64,000 bases of DNA from assembly GCF_017591425.1 (NCBI RefSeq), contig NW_024466307.1, positions 4,231,001-4,295,000 of the forward strand. Direction: 5' to 3'. The first letter of the stretch is position 1, and every line of letters starts with the position of its first letter. The stretch is from Ochotona curzoniae (lineage: Eukaryota > Chordata > Mammalia > Lagomorpha > Ochotonidae). Below are positions 33,654 through 45,834 of the stretch, in pieces. A model generated the notes under the pieces. The model had not been told where the DNA came from. It saw nothing but the letters and a program-made list of their open reading frames with translations, and made no database searches. A program made the position numbers and the translations under genes.

Positions 33654-34195
33654 TTTTATTTTCATTAAAATTCTTACCAGTCAATTACGTGTTTGGGTCT
33701 GAAATTTAATTTACATGGTAGGTGGGTATTTTAGCCTTGTCCAAGCAGAGGTCAAGTATGTTGCTTTTTTTTTCTTGCACCGATGGATACTAATGACAGC
33801 TATTCCATTTTTACTTGGGGTGATCACAGGTGCAGGCGACTGTACACAGTGAATCCAGAGCGTCTGCATCACTGCTTCACACCTTGCACCAACTTTCCCA
33901 AGTCTCCCGCACAGCCTTGCTAACAGGCACCACTGCATTCTAATTACACTCTCTGACACCGCCTTTTTCTTTTCTGTTGAAAATAAATTAGGTCTTTTTC
34001 CCACCTGCACATCCCATCACAAGGACTAAGTGGTCTCTATCCGCTGGATATTAATTTGATATGAAATGCTACAAAATTCGATGTGAAAATCATTGTTGTT
34101 TAATACTTATTTTCAATGTTCACAAAACCTCTGAGAGACTTTTGGCTTATTCCATACTTTTATAAATGTTTCATATTAACATATAAAGTTCAAAT
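33654..34195. other. Unique sequence
   Basis: Nothing is recognised apart from short T runs. Confidence 0.3.
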
Positions 34196-34204
34196 AAAGA
34201 TTCA

Positions 34205-34380
34205 AGTCTCCCACTCAGATGATGCAGTGGCTCAAGGCTTTGAGTGGTCATCTGCTGCCTCCCAGGCCATATGCAGTGAGCTGGGAGGGAAGTGGTGCAG
34301 CCCAGACATGAACTGGCACCTGTGTGGGATGCCAGTGTTTGCATGCAAAGAATTAGTCAATTGACCCATCATTTGGCCCC
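34205..34380 (-). mobile_element. C-type SINE, truncated, minus strand
   Basis: CATCTGCTGCCTCCCAGGCC, CAGTGAGCTGGGAGGGAAGT, GAACTGGCACCTGTGTGGGATGCC and AATTAGTCAATTGACCC...TTTGGCCCC correspond to the head half of an inverted older SINE. The tail half is missing. Confidence 0.7.
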
Positions 34381-34696
34381 AAGATTTATTTAGTTTTATT
34401 TGAAAAGCAAATTTATTGAGAGAAGTTGATAGAAATCTCCCATCCACTGGTCATTCTCTAAATGGCTGCAATGACCAAAGCTGAGCTGATCTGAAGCTGG
34501 GAGCCTTGAACCTTTTCTAGCTCTCCCACATGAGTTCAAGGTCCCAAAGACTTGAGCCTTCTTCCTCTAATTTCTCAGTTCATGAGCAGGGAGCTGGATA
34601 GGAAGTGAGGCAGTCAGGACACAAACAGGTGCCCATATGGAATGCTAGCACTACTGGGTGAAGGACTAGCCTGTTGAGCCATGGCACCCGCCCCAT
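34381..34696 (-). mobile_element. C-type SINE, full-length, minus strand
   Basis: AAGATTTATTTAGTTTTATT (tail), AAATCTCCCATCCACTGGTC, CTGAAGCTGGGAGCCTTGAA, AAGGTCCCAAAGACTTGAGC, AGGTGCCCATATGGAATGCT, then TGTTGAGCCATGGCACCCG. It lies immediately next to the truncated copy at 34205-34380 in the same orientation. Confidence 0.88.
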
Positions 34697-35299
34697 GTTT
34701 TTTTGACCAATAACTGAAACACTTCAAAAAATTTCAGGGAGCAATAATAACATCTATATTATAAAAATGTATGTTATAAAAGTTAAGCATTTTTAAGTGA
34801 AAATCATGCTATGAACAGCACAAAGTTTAAAAACCCAGTTGTGCTGACTAAGCATCTGGGCAATGAGCTTGTGAAATGAAGAAGTTGGGAGAACTGATGC
34901 TGCGACCTCAACAGTCTCACATTCCCTGATTCTGTCAACTACGATATTCCACTTTCCAGGCTGAAAAGATGAGATGTTGGTAACTTTTTCTTCATATCTG
35001 TACAACATCCTGAGGACCTGTGAACTTTCCTTAGGGCATCACTTCTCAAGAAATAAAACTGAACTATTGGGTCTAATTCCGTGAAGAAAGAAATCCAGCT
35101 TGGGTCTGCTTGGACTGTGTCTGCTAGCCAACAAAACCCTTCTGAAAAAGCCATCTCAAAGTTCAGGCCTGCAAAGCTGGGGTGAGCTGGCTAACTTTCT
35201 CTAAAGAAAAACCTGCAAGCAGATAAGAGGAGAAATGAAATTCTGCCCATTCTTGATCTGAAACAAGCATCCAGAGGAAGGATCAAGGTGTGGGCAAGG
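34697..35299. other. Unique sequence, no gene seen
   Basis: No repeat family is seen. Two overlapping 71-codon minus-strand frames at 34793-35154 have no recognisable content. Confidence 0.3.
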
Positions 35300-35498
35300 C
35301 CAAGGTTGTGATGGAGTGGGTTAGACCACCACTAGTAATGACAACACCCTGCATTGGTCCTTGCTGCTCCACTTCCCATCCAGGCCTATGCTCCTGTGAG
35401 CATCTGAGTACTTGGCTCCTTGTCACCCATGTCGCACCCCAGCCTGGAGTTAGTAGCTTCTGGCTGTAGCTTGGCCCAGCCCTAATCTTTATAGCCTT
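35300..35498 (+). mobile_element. C-type SINE, 3'-truncated, plus strand
   Basis: GTGATGGAGTGGGTTAGACC, ACACCCTGCATTGGTCC, GCTGCTCCACTTCCCATCCA and CTTCTGGCTGTAGCTTGGCCCAGCCC are seen, then the SINE tail is lost. This is the older subfamily. Confidence 0.75.
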
Positions 35499-35935
35499 AA
35501 GAATATTCTAGAAACTAAAGAAGCCTGAAAAGATATGTGCATATCATAAGGCTCTGTCACCAGAAGAGGGTACATTCTCTCCTGGGAAATTCCAACAGGG
35601 TTATGTTTCCTGTTTCAGGATTCCCATTGATATGATGCACAGGGCAACAAATCATTTAATGTTTTCAGTTACAAATAAAATGAAATCTTCACATTGAGGG
35701 AAAACAATAGCTTTTCTGTGGAAAATAATGGAAGGATTAGGTCATCTCCTTTAGAATAACCACAGCTTTTAAAGTGTTTTCCAGCCTGCCAAGAGGCTGT
35801 GTTTGGAGGAAATGAGGGGAGGACATTTAAGAGTCTATTTTGAGAAGATTACCGAGCAGTAAAAGGTCCTTTGGTGTGAAATTTGGATGACATTCATTCT
35901 ATCTAATTAATATACTCCAAGGTCTGCTAAAACAT
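35499..35935. other. Unique sequence
   Basis: No feature is recognised. Confidence 0.3.
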
Positions 35936-35939
35936 TCCC

Positions 35940-36145
35940 AAAAGACTTTCCTTGCAGTGCCCTTTCCTCATCCACTCCTAGCAAATGCCCCTCTCTGTGT
36001 TATCCATTGGCCCTTTCGTCTCTGGGTAACCACACTTTATCACACTGTGTGCTGAAGGGAGAAGTGTCCATATTTTATTCATATCTCTATCTTACCTCAG
36101 CCTTCTGCCAGTCACACTAAAGCGGCCAGGTGGTTAATGAGTAAA
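35940..36145 (+). repeat. L2/MIR-type tail remnant
   Basis: TTGCAGTGCCCTTTCCTCAT, TTATTCATATCTCTATC, CTTCTGCCAGTCACACTAAA and TTAATGAGTAAATGAAGGA suggest an L2 terminus (ttattcatctttgtatcc, gcacagtgcctggc, caataaatg, gaatgaatg). The match is weak. Confidence 0.4.
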
Positions 36146-37875
36146 TGAAGGATTCCCAATGCAAAAGAAAAATATGTTGTCCTCACTGTATGATTTGACC
36201 CAATTTATATGTAAGAGCTTAGACTCATAGCACATTCTGATTTATTTCTGAATAAGAATTTATTTGACTTGAGATAAAATTCTAATAACTTCCTGAAACC
36301 TTGGATGCTTATCAAAACTCCATAAAATCTTTAGCGATCCACTATCGTCTAATTGATACATCATAAATCTAAAATCTTCTTCAATCTTTTCTTCATTGCT
36401 TAATACACAGTGATAACAGCATAAGCTTCAAAACTGAATTTATTAAGGACTTCTAAAATACCTATTTTCACTTGCATGCTTGCGCTTTGCTCTGTGATTT
36501 ACTTGAAAGTCAGGACACACCTTTTGAGAGTGTCCGAAAAAGACCCATACCTTTTAATATAAACACTAAATTTTTGATAATATAATCTAAAGGTCTATCA
36601 ACTGAATAAAATTTAATTATCTTCCCTAAAATGACTGACATATATTCATGTGTGCAAGGTATGAATGTTTATAGAACTAAGAAGTTAAAAATTGAATGCC
36701 AGGCAGTTACTCAGTGTAAATTTATAACCAGGGTTACCACAGAAGGTCAGTCATGCATTAATGTACCTTGGCAGTTGTTCCTGAAAGCTATGTTTTTTTT
36801 TTCTACCCCAGATGGATTTTTAACTTATTGTGAAAAGTGTTCATCATAAAGCTCAAGATCCTCGAGTAGTCAGAAACTGAGGTAAACCAAGGAGAGACGA
36901 TGTAAGCCATGCTGGCATCTGGCACACGGGGCTCAGACAGCCTCACGCGCACATTGAGGTCTTGCCAGAAGACAAGTCATGTGACTTGCTGCAGGCTGTT
37001 GATATGCAGCACTGGGGGCAGAGCTTGCAAAGAGGCTGTGCACAGGATAAGCTTTCAGAAACGGTGGTATTATTATCAATCGACTGCTGTCTTCTATTCC
37101 TCGCTCCTGCCTTCCACTTATCCAATTATGCTCCATAGTTCGTTTTATTCTGATTTAATATATATGTGCATTTAATTGCTTTGGGTTTGATGGTGATGCT
37201 ATTATTCACAATGACTCCCTTAGGAATGAGAATTTGAGGCTAAATATTTATTCCAGATAAGATTTTAAAAACTAAAAGAAAAAACAAACAGGCTTATAAC
37301 TCTAACAAGCCATATGTTAACAATTTCAGAACAGTTTCAGGAGGGGTGTACAGAGAAATCTTCAATACCTCAGTGAAGAGTAGCTGATCTTTGTGTCCTA
37401 CCTAGTAAGGTGTCTGGGAGTCCAAGCTGACTTTTTCTTGTCTGTTCTAAGCTTTCCTTATTAGTCTCTCTGTGTCTACCTGATCTAATTTTGGGGGTTC
37501 TGGAGCAACCCTAAAATTTACGAAGTTCAGTAAAAATCACACTTGAATACTATAAGCTGCTAAATATAAATACGAAGAAAAAAAAGACACGAGACAGCTG
37601 AATAGTACCCTGTAACCATTTTAAGGTGTGTAGCAGTTGGTTATGTATAAACTAAAATTGAGATGTCAATGCAGTAGTTACAGGAAAAAAAAAAACCCTA
37701 AGAAACCAGAGATGTTCTATTGAAACATTCTCTCTGTCAGTTTCCTGTTTCTCTTCCACCCTTTCTTACTGTTCCCCCAACCCTGTTTCCTCTCTTCCCT
37801 CCGTGTTTCTCTTCACTTGTACTCTGCCTGATTTCATGGAGGAGCAATGTGCACTAACAGAGATTCTGTGTCTTG
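36146..37875. other. AT-rich unique sequence
   Basis: No gene or repeat is recognised, though 37730-37810 is pyrimidine-rich. Overlapping frames of 60-88 codons near 36909-37175 on both strands look incidental. Confidence 0.35.
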
Positions 37876-37879
37876 GCAC

Positions 37880-38265
37880 TGAAGAAAAGCAAATGCGTAA
37901 AGAAAATGTAGTATGTATTTAGTGGACTACTATTCAGACCCTAGAATGGAGGGAAGCCTGTCGTTTGCGATAACACAGAAGCACCGAGAGAACCATATTA
38001 AGGGAAAGGAAGACAAATACCACATGATCTCATAGCCTAAAAATAAAGGAACTCATAGAAACGGAGAGTAGATCAATTATAACCGGTGGCGTGGGTGCTG
38101 GTGGGGGATGAGGAGATACTTGTCAAAGGATAGCTAATTTCAATTGGACAGGAAGAATATGTCCAAAAAATCTGCTGTGCTCTAACTAACTAGTTATCAA
38201 CAAGCTATTGCGTTGCTGAAGATCGCTGAGTATGACAGTACTTCACGGTGTCCATATAAAACGTG
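37880..38265 (+). mobile_element. LINE-1 3'-end fragment
   Basis: TGGACTACTATTCAGACCCTAG, GGAAGCCTGTCGTTTGCGAT, AGACAAATACCACATGATCT, AAAGGAACTCATAGAAACGG and AGAGTAGATCAATTATAACC follow the ORF2 terminus and early 3' untranslated region of mammalian LINE-1 (aatactattcagcc, atcctgtcatttgcaac, agacaaataccacatgatctc). It is 5'-truncated and heavily mutated. Confidence 0.9.
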
Positions 38266-38568
38266 CCTCATCTTTCAGTTCTGTTTCGCGTGAACTTTGT
38301 GATGCACTCTCACAGATCTTTAATGCTTCTGCACAAAATGAAAATTAGGTGAAATAATATATGTTAGTTCTACTTAGCGATTCCTTAATGTATACCTGTC
38401 TCTACATATTAAATCTATACATATTTTTGTTTTACAATTAAGACAAGAGAGCAAACAAAAACTAACAGAGCCATAGGAAAGACAACATTTACCAGCAAAG
38501 GGATTGAACATTTTCAGTCTTCTGATTCGAAGATGTGTTGAAACAAAACTTTGGAGAAACTTTAAAAG
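38266..38568. other. Unique sequence
   Basis: No feature is recognised. Confidence 0.3.
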
Positions 38569-38576
38569 TGTCTTGA

Positions 38577-38889
38577 GATCCCGCACAGTAGCCTAGTGGC
38601 TAAAGTCTTGGCCTTGCATTCTCTGGGATCCCATATGGGTGCTGGTTTGTGTCCCAACTGCTCTACTTTCCTTCCAATTCCCTGCTTTTGGGCTGGGAAA
38701 ACAGTGGAGGACGGACCAAAGCCTTGGGACCCTGAACTCACCTAGGAGACCCAAAAAAAGCTCCTGGCTTCAGATTGACTCAGCTGTGGCCATTGTGGCA
38801 ACTTGGGGAGTGAACCAGTAGATGGAAGATCTTTCTCTCTTCTCTGTAAATCTGACTTTACAATAAAAACAAATAAAAATTTGAAAAAT
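38577..38889 (+). mobile_element. CSINE, full-length, plus strand
   Basis: CACAGTAGCCTAGTGGCTAA, GGGATCCCATATGGGTGCTG, GGACGGACCAAAGCCTTGGG, GGAGACCCAAAAAAAGCTCC and GTAAATCTGACTTTACAATA precede an A-rich tail. TGTCTTGA at 38569-38576 and 38890-38897 is the target duplication. It is moderately young. Confidence 0.93.
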
Positions 38890-38992
38890 TGTCTTGAATG
38901 TTAATGTGTTTATATAATAATACAAAAAAAACCCCTGTTGAACTAATACCAGATACAGCTATGCTAAATGTATATAGCACATTTGTCTGTAT

Positions 38993-39292
38993 TTAAAAAG
39001 ATGTATTTATTTATTTGAAAGTTAGAATTACAGTGGGAGGGAAAGATGGACAGAGTTAATCCATCCATTTGTTCTCTTACATGACGGACACGATGTCCCA
39101 GGCTGGACCATTCTGAAGCAGGGGCATCTACTGGGTCTTCCATGTGAGTGACAGTGGGGCAAACGCTTGGACCACCAACCGAGGCTTTTTCCATGCCAGT
39201 AGCTGGCAGGTGTTTCAGAAGTGGAAAGGTGGAACCTGAGTCACTACCTGTATGTGATAGCATTGTTGCTGGTGGCAGCTTAATGTGCCACT
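38993..39292 (-). mobile_element. Older C-type SINE, minus strand
   Basis: TTATTTATTTGAAAGTTAGA, CAGTGGGAGGGAAAGATGGAC, CAGGGGCATCTACTGGGTCT-type body, TCCATGCCAGTAGCTGGCAG and CAGCTTAATGTGCCAC (inverted head). It is flanked closely by the younger plus-strand SINE at 38577-38889, so the two form an inverted pair. Confidence 0.75.
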
Positions 39293-39821
39293 GGGACCCT
39301 CACTGGGTCCCAAGTACTAGGATTCTTAGGACAAAGGCTATGAAGTATAGGGTCCTGGGTTTGTAGCTGGTAGTAGTAGCCCTTTTTTGTGTGTCTTTCA
39401 TTTTTTCTAGCATGATTTTGTTCTGTTTGAGGACATCCAAATCATGACCATGTCCACTGCAGACAGCAATTTATTCTTAGTATGATCTTTCCTATTTGTG
39501 CTTCTGGTCTGTGGCTAGATGGATCACAAGGGTGTCTCTAAACTGTGTCTTTCTTTTCTATAAAGCAGAAATGGCTTTGGTCAATTTTGTCAGCCAGATA
39601 AAAGCCACAAAATGGCTTAGAAACTTCAAGGCTGAGAACATGGTGAAGTTTACAGTATCACTGCATCAACTTATTCAGGACAGTTTCATTATATTTTGTG
39701 GATCTTGGAAAACTCCTATATGATTAAAACACTAGTTTCTGCTGATTTTTTGTCTAATTAAAATCTCAGTTCATCTTGAAAACTTGTTTTTCTAATTTTC
39801 ATTGAATGATGCCATAACAGG
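39293..39821. other. Unique sequence
   Basis: No feature is recognised. Confidence 0.3.
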
Positions 39822-40022
39822 GTTGTGGTACAGTGGGTTAAAGCTAGATGCTGTGTCAGAGTGCCTGGTTCATGGCCTGGACTTCAGATCCAGCTTCCCG
39901 TTAATGTGTCTGAGAGGCAACAAATGATGGTTCCAGTATTTGAGTCTCTTCCATCCTGTTGGAGGCTCAGATCAAGTTTCTGGTTGCTAACATCAACCTT
40001 ACCCAGGCAATAATAAAAAGCG
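39822..40022 (+). mobile_element. Older C-type SINE, plus strand
   Basis: GGTTGTGGTACAGTGGGTTA, TTCAGATCCAGCTTCCCGTTAATG, CTGAGAGGCAACAAATGATGG, and TTTCTGGTTGCTAACATCAA, then truncated before the usual CT-rich tail. Confidence 0.75.
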
Positions 40023-41315
40023 TTCCACTGACATACACTGTTCGTGGTGTCTCCCCTATTCATGAGTGGCTGATGATAGTCCGCTGATCTTTCTATAGGT
40101 AGTAGAAGATTTGCCTCTGTTTAACTATCTTATTACAAGTATTATGAGGAAGCTTAAGCTATGATGACCACATATTATTCAACGACACATTCATATAAAC
40201 ATTTGTTTAAGAGACTCCCAGGTGGTTTCTTCAGGTGTGATGACAGTGATTGCCTCTATGAGAAAACGTACCTGCTCCCACAACGTTGACTTGAAACATC
40301 TGCCACATCAAAGTAGATGGGGAACTTTGGCCATACCTGTTATTTTTAACACATTTACGCCCCTACAATTGTTTTAGCCACCAAATAGAAGGTGCAAAAA
40401 TAAAAGAACATTGACTTTTCAAGCCTTTTACTACAAATTTGAGGTACAAGTGAAGGTCGACAGCAGTTTCTTTAGGTTCACGGGTAATTCACAAAAGGTT
40501 CAAAAGAAGTCAGTGTTGGAAACACGTGAGAGTTCCCATTTTATTGAATTTACTGTAGTGCAGTAAAATTTTATTCCTGGAGAATTCTGAAAGAAGGAAG
40601 GCATCAATGTAGCAAAAATGTTTTAGGGGTAAACATTGGGAGCTTTGTGGCAAATACAATTGTAATTTATAAGTGTATAACTGTAGGAGCAAAAAAAAAA
40701 TGATGGGAAAAGTTGAATACTGTATGTTTATGGCTGGATTTTATTCTGACATCATTGCTGTGAGATTTCTTTCCATTTTGGGAGCAGCTTCTTGGGGAAA
40801 GTGGGATGGATTCTTTTCCCAAATCCACACATCTCAGGGGCAGTTATTTGCCACAGTAGTTAATATGTCTGCTCTGTTTTCCCAGCCTTTTCCCATGCTT
40901 CTCAAGCTAAAGATAATCATGATTTCTTATCCAAACTTATCTGTATTCTACCTTAAGATTCCGCTGCTTGAAATTTACCCATTAGAATTCTTCACTGATA
41001 CAGCAATTGACATTAATTTCACCTTCCAATAGTATAAATTTTGTGGTTGATATTTGGCTTAGTTTTTCAAACTGCTAACCTATGTTGTTATGGTATAATA
41101 TGGACTTTACCGCTTGCAGTGCTTTGCCCTCATTTTGCTGCCAATTAATAAGTGATTTTACTTCTTTAAAATTATTTCCTGTAACCACGGATGTGATTAT
41201 CTCCCTCCACAGAATGTCAAGCGGTTCCCTGAAGGCCACTCCCCTAAGTGCACTGCTGTGAGGTGGCCAGGCTGCAGGGAATATCAACGTGCAATTCCGT
41301 CTGGTTGGGTGGCAC
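40023..41315. other. Unique sequence, no gene seen
   Basis: A 119-codon plus-strand frame (40673-41032) has hydrophobic patches but no recognisable family. No repeat is identified. Confidence 0.35.
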
Positions 41316-41319
41316 TCTG

Positions 41320-41468
41320 TGCTTACTCTCTGTTCTCACTTAGCAAATTGCCACATCCTTAGGGACTTAAAAAATGCACACATTTGTTGTCTTTCAGCTT
41401 CTATGGCATGAGTCAGAGAGCCTATGCCTTCTACTCACACTCAGGAGGCTAAAATCAACATTAAACTA
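41320..41468 (+). repeat. Possible MaLR/MLT1 LTR fragment
   Basis: CTCTGTTCTCACTTAGCAAA, TTGCCACATCCTTAGGGACT, ACACATTTGTTGTCTTTCAG and GCATGAGTCAGAGAGCCTAT resemble the early part of an MLT1-like LTR (taacaaagtaccacag, ggcttaaacaac, tctcacagtt). It is interrupted at the 3' side by the following SINE. Confidence 0.35.
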
Positions 41469-41469
41469 G

Positions 41470-41745
41470 TCTGTAGTGGGCTTATGGTGCAATGCTTGAG
41501 ATGTTGCTGGCTGGTTTTGGGTCCTGGCCCTACGTCTGACCAACTGCCTTCTAATGCATCCATGAGAAGCAGCTGGGTAAGACCTCAAGTGCTTGTGGCT
41601 CTGTCCTTACAGGGGCTGCCTAGGTTGAGTTCAGAGATGGTGCCTCAGCCTGGGGAGTAAAGCAGCAGATGGAAGATTCATCTCTCTTTGTTTCTCTGAC
41701 TGTCAAAAGTGCATGAATTTTTTTTTAAAGATTCAACCAGTTTGT
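41470..41745 (+). mobile_element. Older C-type SINE, plus strand
   Basis: GTAGTGGGCTTATGGTGCAA (head), CTTCTAATGCATCCATGAG, CCTCAAGTGCTTGTGGC, GGAGTAAAGCAGCAGATGGA and CTCTTTGTTTCTCTGACTGTCA, with a T9 near the end. It is diverged. Confidence 0.7.
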
Positions 41746-41959
41746 TTCCTCATTTAATGGCTAAGTGTGAATTTGTTTCCAAGCTCAATAGATTGTTGGC
41801 AGAATTAATTATTTGATGTATAGCTGAGGGATCCACTTGTGTTCTAGAATCTTCGTAGGCCCTGGAGGCTGGCTGAGGAACCCTGTGCTGAACACCATTA
41901 CATTCCCAACTGGCTGCTTATTTCCTCAAAGACTACTGGAGAATCTTTCTCTCTGGTGC

Positions 41960-42290
41960 TGAGACTGGGTTAGTGAGGGTTCCCCAGAGGCACAGAACCT
42001 ATAGCCTACATATGGATAAGTATGTGTGTATGTGAATATGTGTACACACGGTCATATGGGAATAGACCCATTTGAGTGTGAAAGCCAGACTGCCCCACAG
42101 CATGCCTTCTGCAAGTGGGAGAACCAAGGCAGCCAGTGGTATAATTGAATTTACAGTGTGATGGTCTACGAAGTGGTATGCTAGGATGTGGCTGATCGCC
42201 TGAAGGTTTCTGTGTTGGGTAGTGTATCTGTATAGTGGTGCTGGGAGGCCCAGCACTCTAACGAGAGGTGTTTGAGTCTTGGAGCCACTA
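41960..42290. repeat. Ancient interspersed repeat, family unresolved
   Basis: GGGTTAGTGAGGGTTCCCCA followed by GAGGCACAGAACC closely resembles a motif (ttagtgagggttctccagagaaacagaacc) that recurs across mammalian genomes, followed by a TATGTGTGTATGTG-type stretch as in those copies. I recognise the pattern but not the family name. Confidence 0.45.
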
Positions 42291-42364
42291 TTCTCATGAA
42301 TAGATCAATGCTTTAATTTTTTTTTTTTTGCAAAAGTAATATATTACCAGAGTATGTTCCTTAC

Positions 42365-42540
42365 AACAGGAGGAGTTTGGCCTCACCTTGCTCTGTTTTC
42401 TGCACCTTCTCTTGTCCATTCTGCCTTGGAATGATCCTCTGCAGATGCAGCCTTTTCATCATGGACCCTTTAGGTTCTACAACGAAGAGCCACTGAACTT
42501 ATGTCCACTATAAATCACCCAGATTATGGGAGAGGAGAGA
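42365..42540 (+). repeat. Possible MaLR LTR tail
   Basis: TTCTGCACCTTCTCTTGTCC, GATCCTCTGCAGATGCAGCC and CACTATAAATCACCCAGATTATGGG echo the 3' landmarks of the LTR at 31080-31345. The sequence is very worn. Confidence 0.4.
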
Positions 42541-43149
42541 TGGGTGTGTGTACAAGCCCACATCCTGGGGTTTAAAGGCCTGAAAACCTAGAGCTCTTGT
42601 ATCCCAGAGCAGAGGAAGATGAGGTCCCAGCTGAAGAAGCAAAATGTCTTGTTGTTCCACATCAAATGTTTTATCTGGACCCCTAACTCAGAAAGGATTC
42701 TTATCTCATATTGGAGAGTGTGCCATTTAAACTCAGTCAACTATTCAGATTTTGAGCTCTTCAGAATACCCTCAGGTATACTCAGAAATGGTGTTTTGCC
42801 AGTTCTCTGAGCATTCTTTAGCACAGCCAAGTCCACAAAAAGAAGCACTGCAGGCAGTCTTCGAAAACAAATGTACAGCATTTGACAGCATTGAATTGTG
42901 GTGAAGCAAGCTTGACTTCTCCTATAATCCAGGGGAAGGGACATGGAAGGTTTTCCTTAGGTAAGTATGTACCATCAGCCTTTCAAGAATATTCCCCATT
43001 TCAGCAAGTGATGGCCAGGTGCAGCCACCTGAGAATTCAGCAAATTTTTGATTTATATGTGGTGTTCTACATGGCTTAAGAGGGGGTTTTATATGAAGAG
43101 TATGCATCTTAAATTAGTTACAAATATATAATAGTTCTTCAATTCTCAA
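42541..43149. other. Unique sequence
   Basis: No feature is recognised. Several 60-67 codon frames on both strands are incidental. Confidence 0.3.
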
Positions 43150-43154
43150 CTTAG

Positions 43155-43428
43155 TTAAAAAGTACTTAATTGACAGATGAAGAACTTTCATCTGCTAGCT
43201 CACTCCCCAGTTACCCAGCATGGCTGTGAATGGGCAAGAAGGAAGTCACAGGTGAGACAGTCCGCAATTTTACCTGCATGGCAGGAACCCAACTGCTTGA
43301 GCTATCACAGCTGCCCCTGAAGTGTGATGGGAGTTGGTGCTGGGACCTGGAGATGGACATCAAACTCAGGTACTCTCACATGGGTCTCGGACTTCACTGG
43401 CATCTTAACTAAAGCCTGCCCTTCGGTA
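43155..43428 (-). mobile_element. Older C-type SINE, minus strand
   Basis: CAGATGAAGAACTTTCATCTG, CTCACTCCCCAGTTACCCAG, GGTGCTGGGACCTGGAGATGG, ATCAAACTCAGGTACTCTCA (inverted B box) and ATCTTAACTAAAGCCTGCCC. This is a diverged inverted copy. Confidence 0.7.
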
Positions 43429-45830
43429 GGACCTTTTAAATATTTTAAAACAAGTGCCTCTCACTCATTTTCACATGTGCATTTTGTGAGAATAACATGA
43501 TTAGGTTTACCATGTAGTTTTTCAATTTCTTCTTAGCTTTTAAATCTTGCTATGGAATAGTAAGTAAACTTATAATTTGTTCCAATTTGCACTTGTTCAT
43601 ATTCTGAGGTCTTTTCTTTTTCTGGAAAACAAATTTATGATCTTTGGTAATGGTTTTGTCTACCATTTTTCTGTGTTTTCTTACCAGAAAAAGGGTTGAG
43701 AAAGAGAGTTCTGGTGCTAGCAAGTGCAGCATTCAGAATCACAAAAATGGGCATTGACAGCCTTGCCCGATCTGACATCAGCTGCAAAAACAAAGCATTA
43801 TTTATGAAGCCTGCCTGGCTACCATTTTCCAATGGCATGCTCTGCTCCTGGACTCATTCCTCTTTTTTAGCATACACATTTAATGAGAACATTATGGAAC
43901 AAAACTCACAAGCAATCTGATGCCAGTACACACACTTAACTATTGTTTAGCATGATGAAGCAGACTGTAAGCACAAATCCTTGTGACTGGGATGTTGATG
44001 GCACCAACTTGATTTTCATAGTATACCAAAGCAGCAGCTTTTGTCTTTGCACAACACAGAACGTCAACCCTGCCTAATTGTAAGGCTAAACCTTTTCCCA
44101 TTTGTAGTAAGGCTGTCGTGTTTGTTCTTCACGCCTATTTCCCTGTGGTCATTATGATAGACCAGACAGCTGGGGTAAGGATGTAACCAGGGTTACTGAA
44201 TATCTCACTGCTTGCATTAGCAAGATTATGCAGTTAATCAATCCACAAATACTTCCTGGATTTCTATGAAATGTGAGGCACACTGCAGCAAAGCAGTCAC
44301 CATGATCGGGTGAGGTAATGCCGTGACAGTCTGCTCATTGCAAGTCCCTTTCAAAGGAGCATGGATTATTTTAAACGTTACATTGTAGCCTGACCCTCAA
44401 GTTGTAAGACACTGCTCCTCCTTATCATATTGGGAATGATCCCAGGTATTTGGTAGAAGAATATTATGGCTGGGATCCGATGAAGCAAATGCTAGGTGAA
44501 AAGGTGGAAGACAACTGATCAGATTCTTCAGAAGGGGCCCCTGGGATTTTATCATTCTCCCAGTACGTAGCAAGGGTCTTTACTCCTTAGTAAATACATA
44601 GACCAACAACATGAAGCCTTTGTGAATGCCCAATATGCCTGGTAAATGTTATCTAGTAAGCAGTGCTGCAAATTGAGGTTTGTCTGCTCTGCAACGAGTG
44701 CTGTAGTTCTGAAGCCCCTATGTTATCATTGCTTGTACCTTCAGTGGGGAATGTGCAGCTTAGCACAATATCCCACGGAATAAACATGGCATTTTCATGT
44801 TCTGCTGGTTGTGAATTGAGGTTAGGCTTTTAGTCGTAAGCCACCTTCCCTTCCTTGAGAGCTAGGCTTTTTTCCCCTTTTTCCTATTTTGTATTTCTTT
44901 ATCACTTACTGAGCAACCTTCTGTTATTCTCATTTTTTCCCACAGATAGAGTCTGAATTCAAAGCGACATCCCATTTCTTTTTTAGGGGGTTTTACCTGC
45001 TCATAGTTCAATGATGTTTCTAACTTGTCAAGTTCATTGTCACTGGAGGGCATGTTACAGGGAACCTCTTTCTTTGCTATCAGGAATAGTGACATTAGAA
45101 CACAGATAACTAACAACTCCTAACCCAGATGGTCCTGGTAGTGCTTTCACGTTCTGAAATGAAGATGGGTGAGACACTGCTAACTATTATAATATCTTTC
45201 CAATCTGCACATTGCCATTCTGATGCTAATGCAATATTCTTCAAGAATATTCTCCACACTGCAAGTTGCTAAACAGATGCGTTCTCTCACATTCCTCTTC
45301 AATGCATAGAGAGTTTCAGTTTTAAGGGAACATAAAATAGTTTCCTTGCAGTGAAGGCACGTGTTGCTACATTCGCCAGTTACAATTGCATATATATGGA
45401 GAACTGATGGTGAACTGATCTTCAGCTTAATATCTGGCTTCTTTATAATCTCTCCAAACTAATAATCAAGCTATCATTTTATCTACCACTATTTTACTTT
45501 TATTATCGATTTATTACTGCTAAAAATGTAGTGACCTGACTATTCCTTTCTGATGGGAGCAGTTGCGTAGTTTATTCTTCAGAGAGGAATCCATAATTCC
45601 TTCTTTTTTTTCCTTTGAAACTATAGTGCTAATGTGGGCGACACAGAAGAAATGTCTTGTCTTGGTTAATTGGTTTATATTAAGATAAACTATATATGAC
45701 ACAATTCAGTTAAATTCAACCATGTTGCTTTGGGATTCTATGTTGTACAATAGCATTATGGTCTCAGCTATCTTATCGTTCCAAATGCAAGAATTTAATC
45801 TCAGGCCAAAAATCTGCATTTTAGGTGGCA
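43429..45830. other. Unique sequence, no gene seen
   Basis: 2.4 kb without a secure call. The 44280-44780 part has a balanced composition and reads like decayed coding DNA, but I cannot match it to a family. A polypyrimidine/T-rich stretch lies at 45595-45615. Confidence 0.35.
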
Positions 45831-45834
45831 AGGT

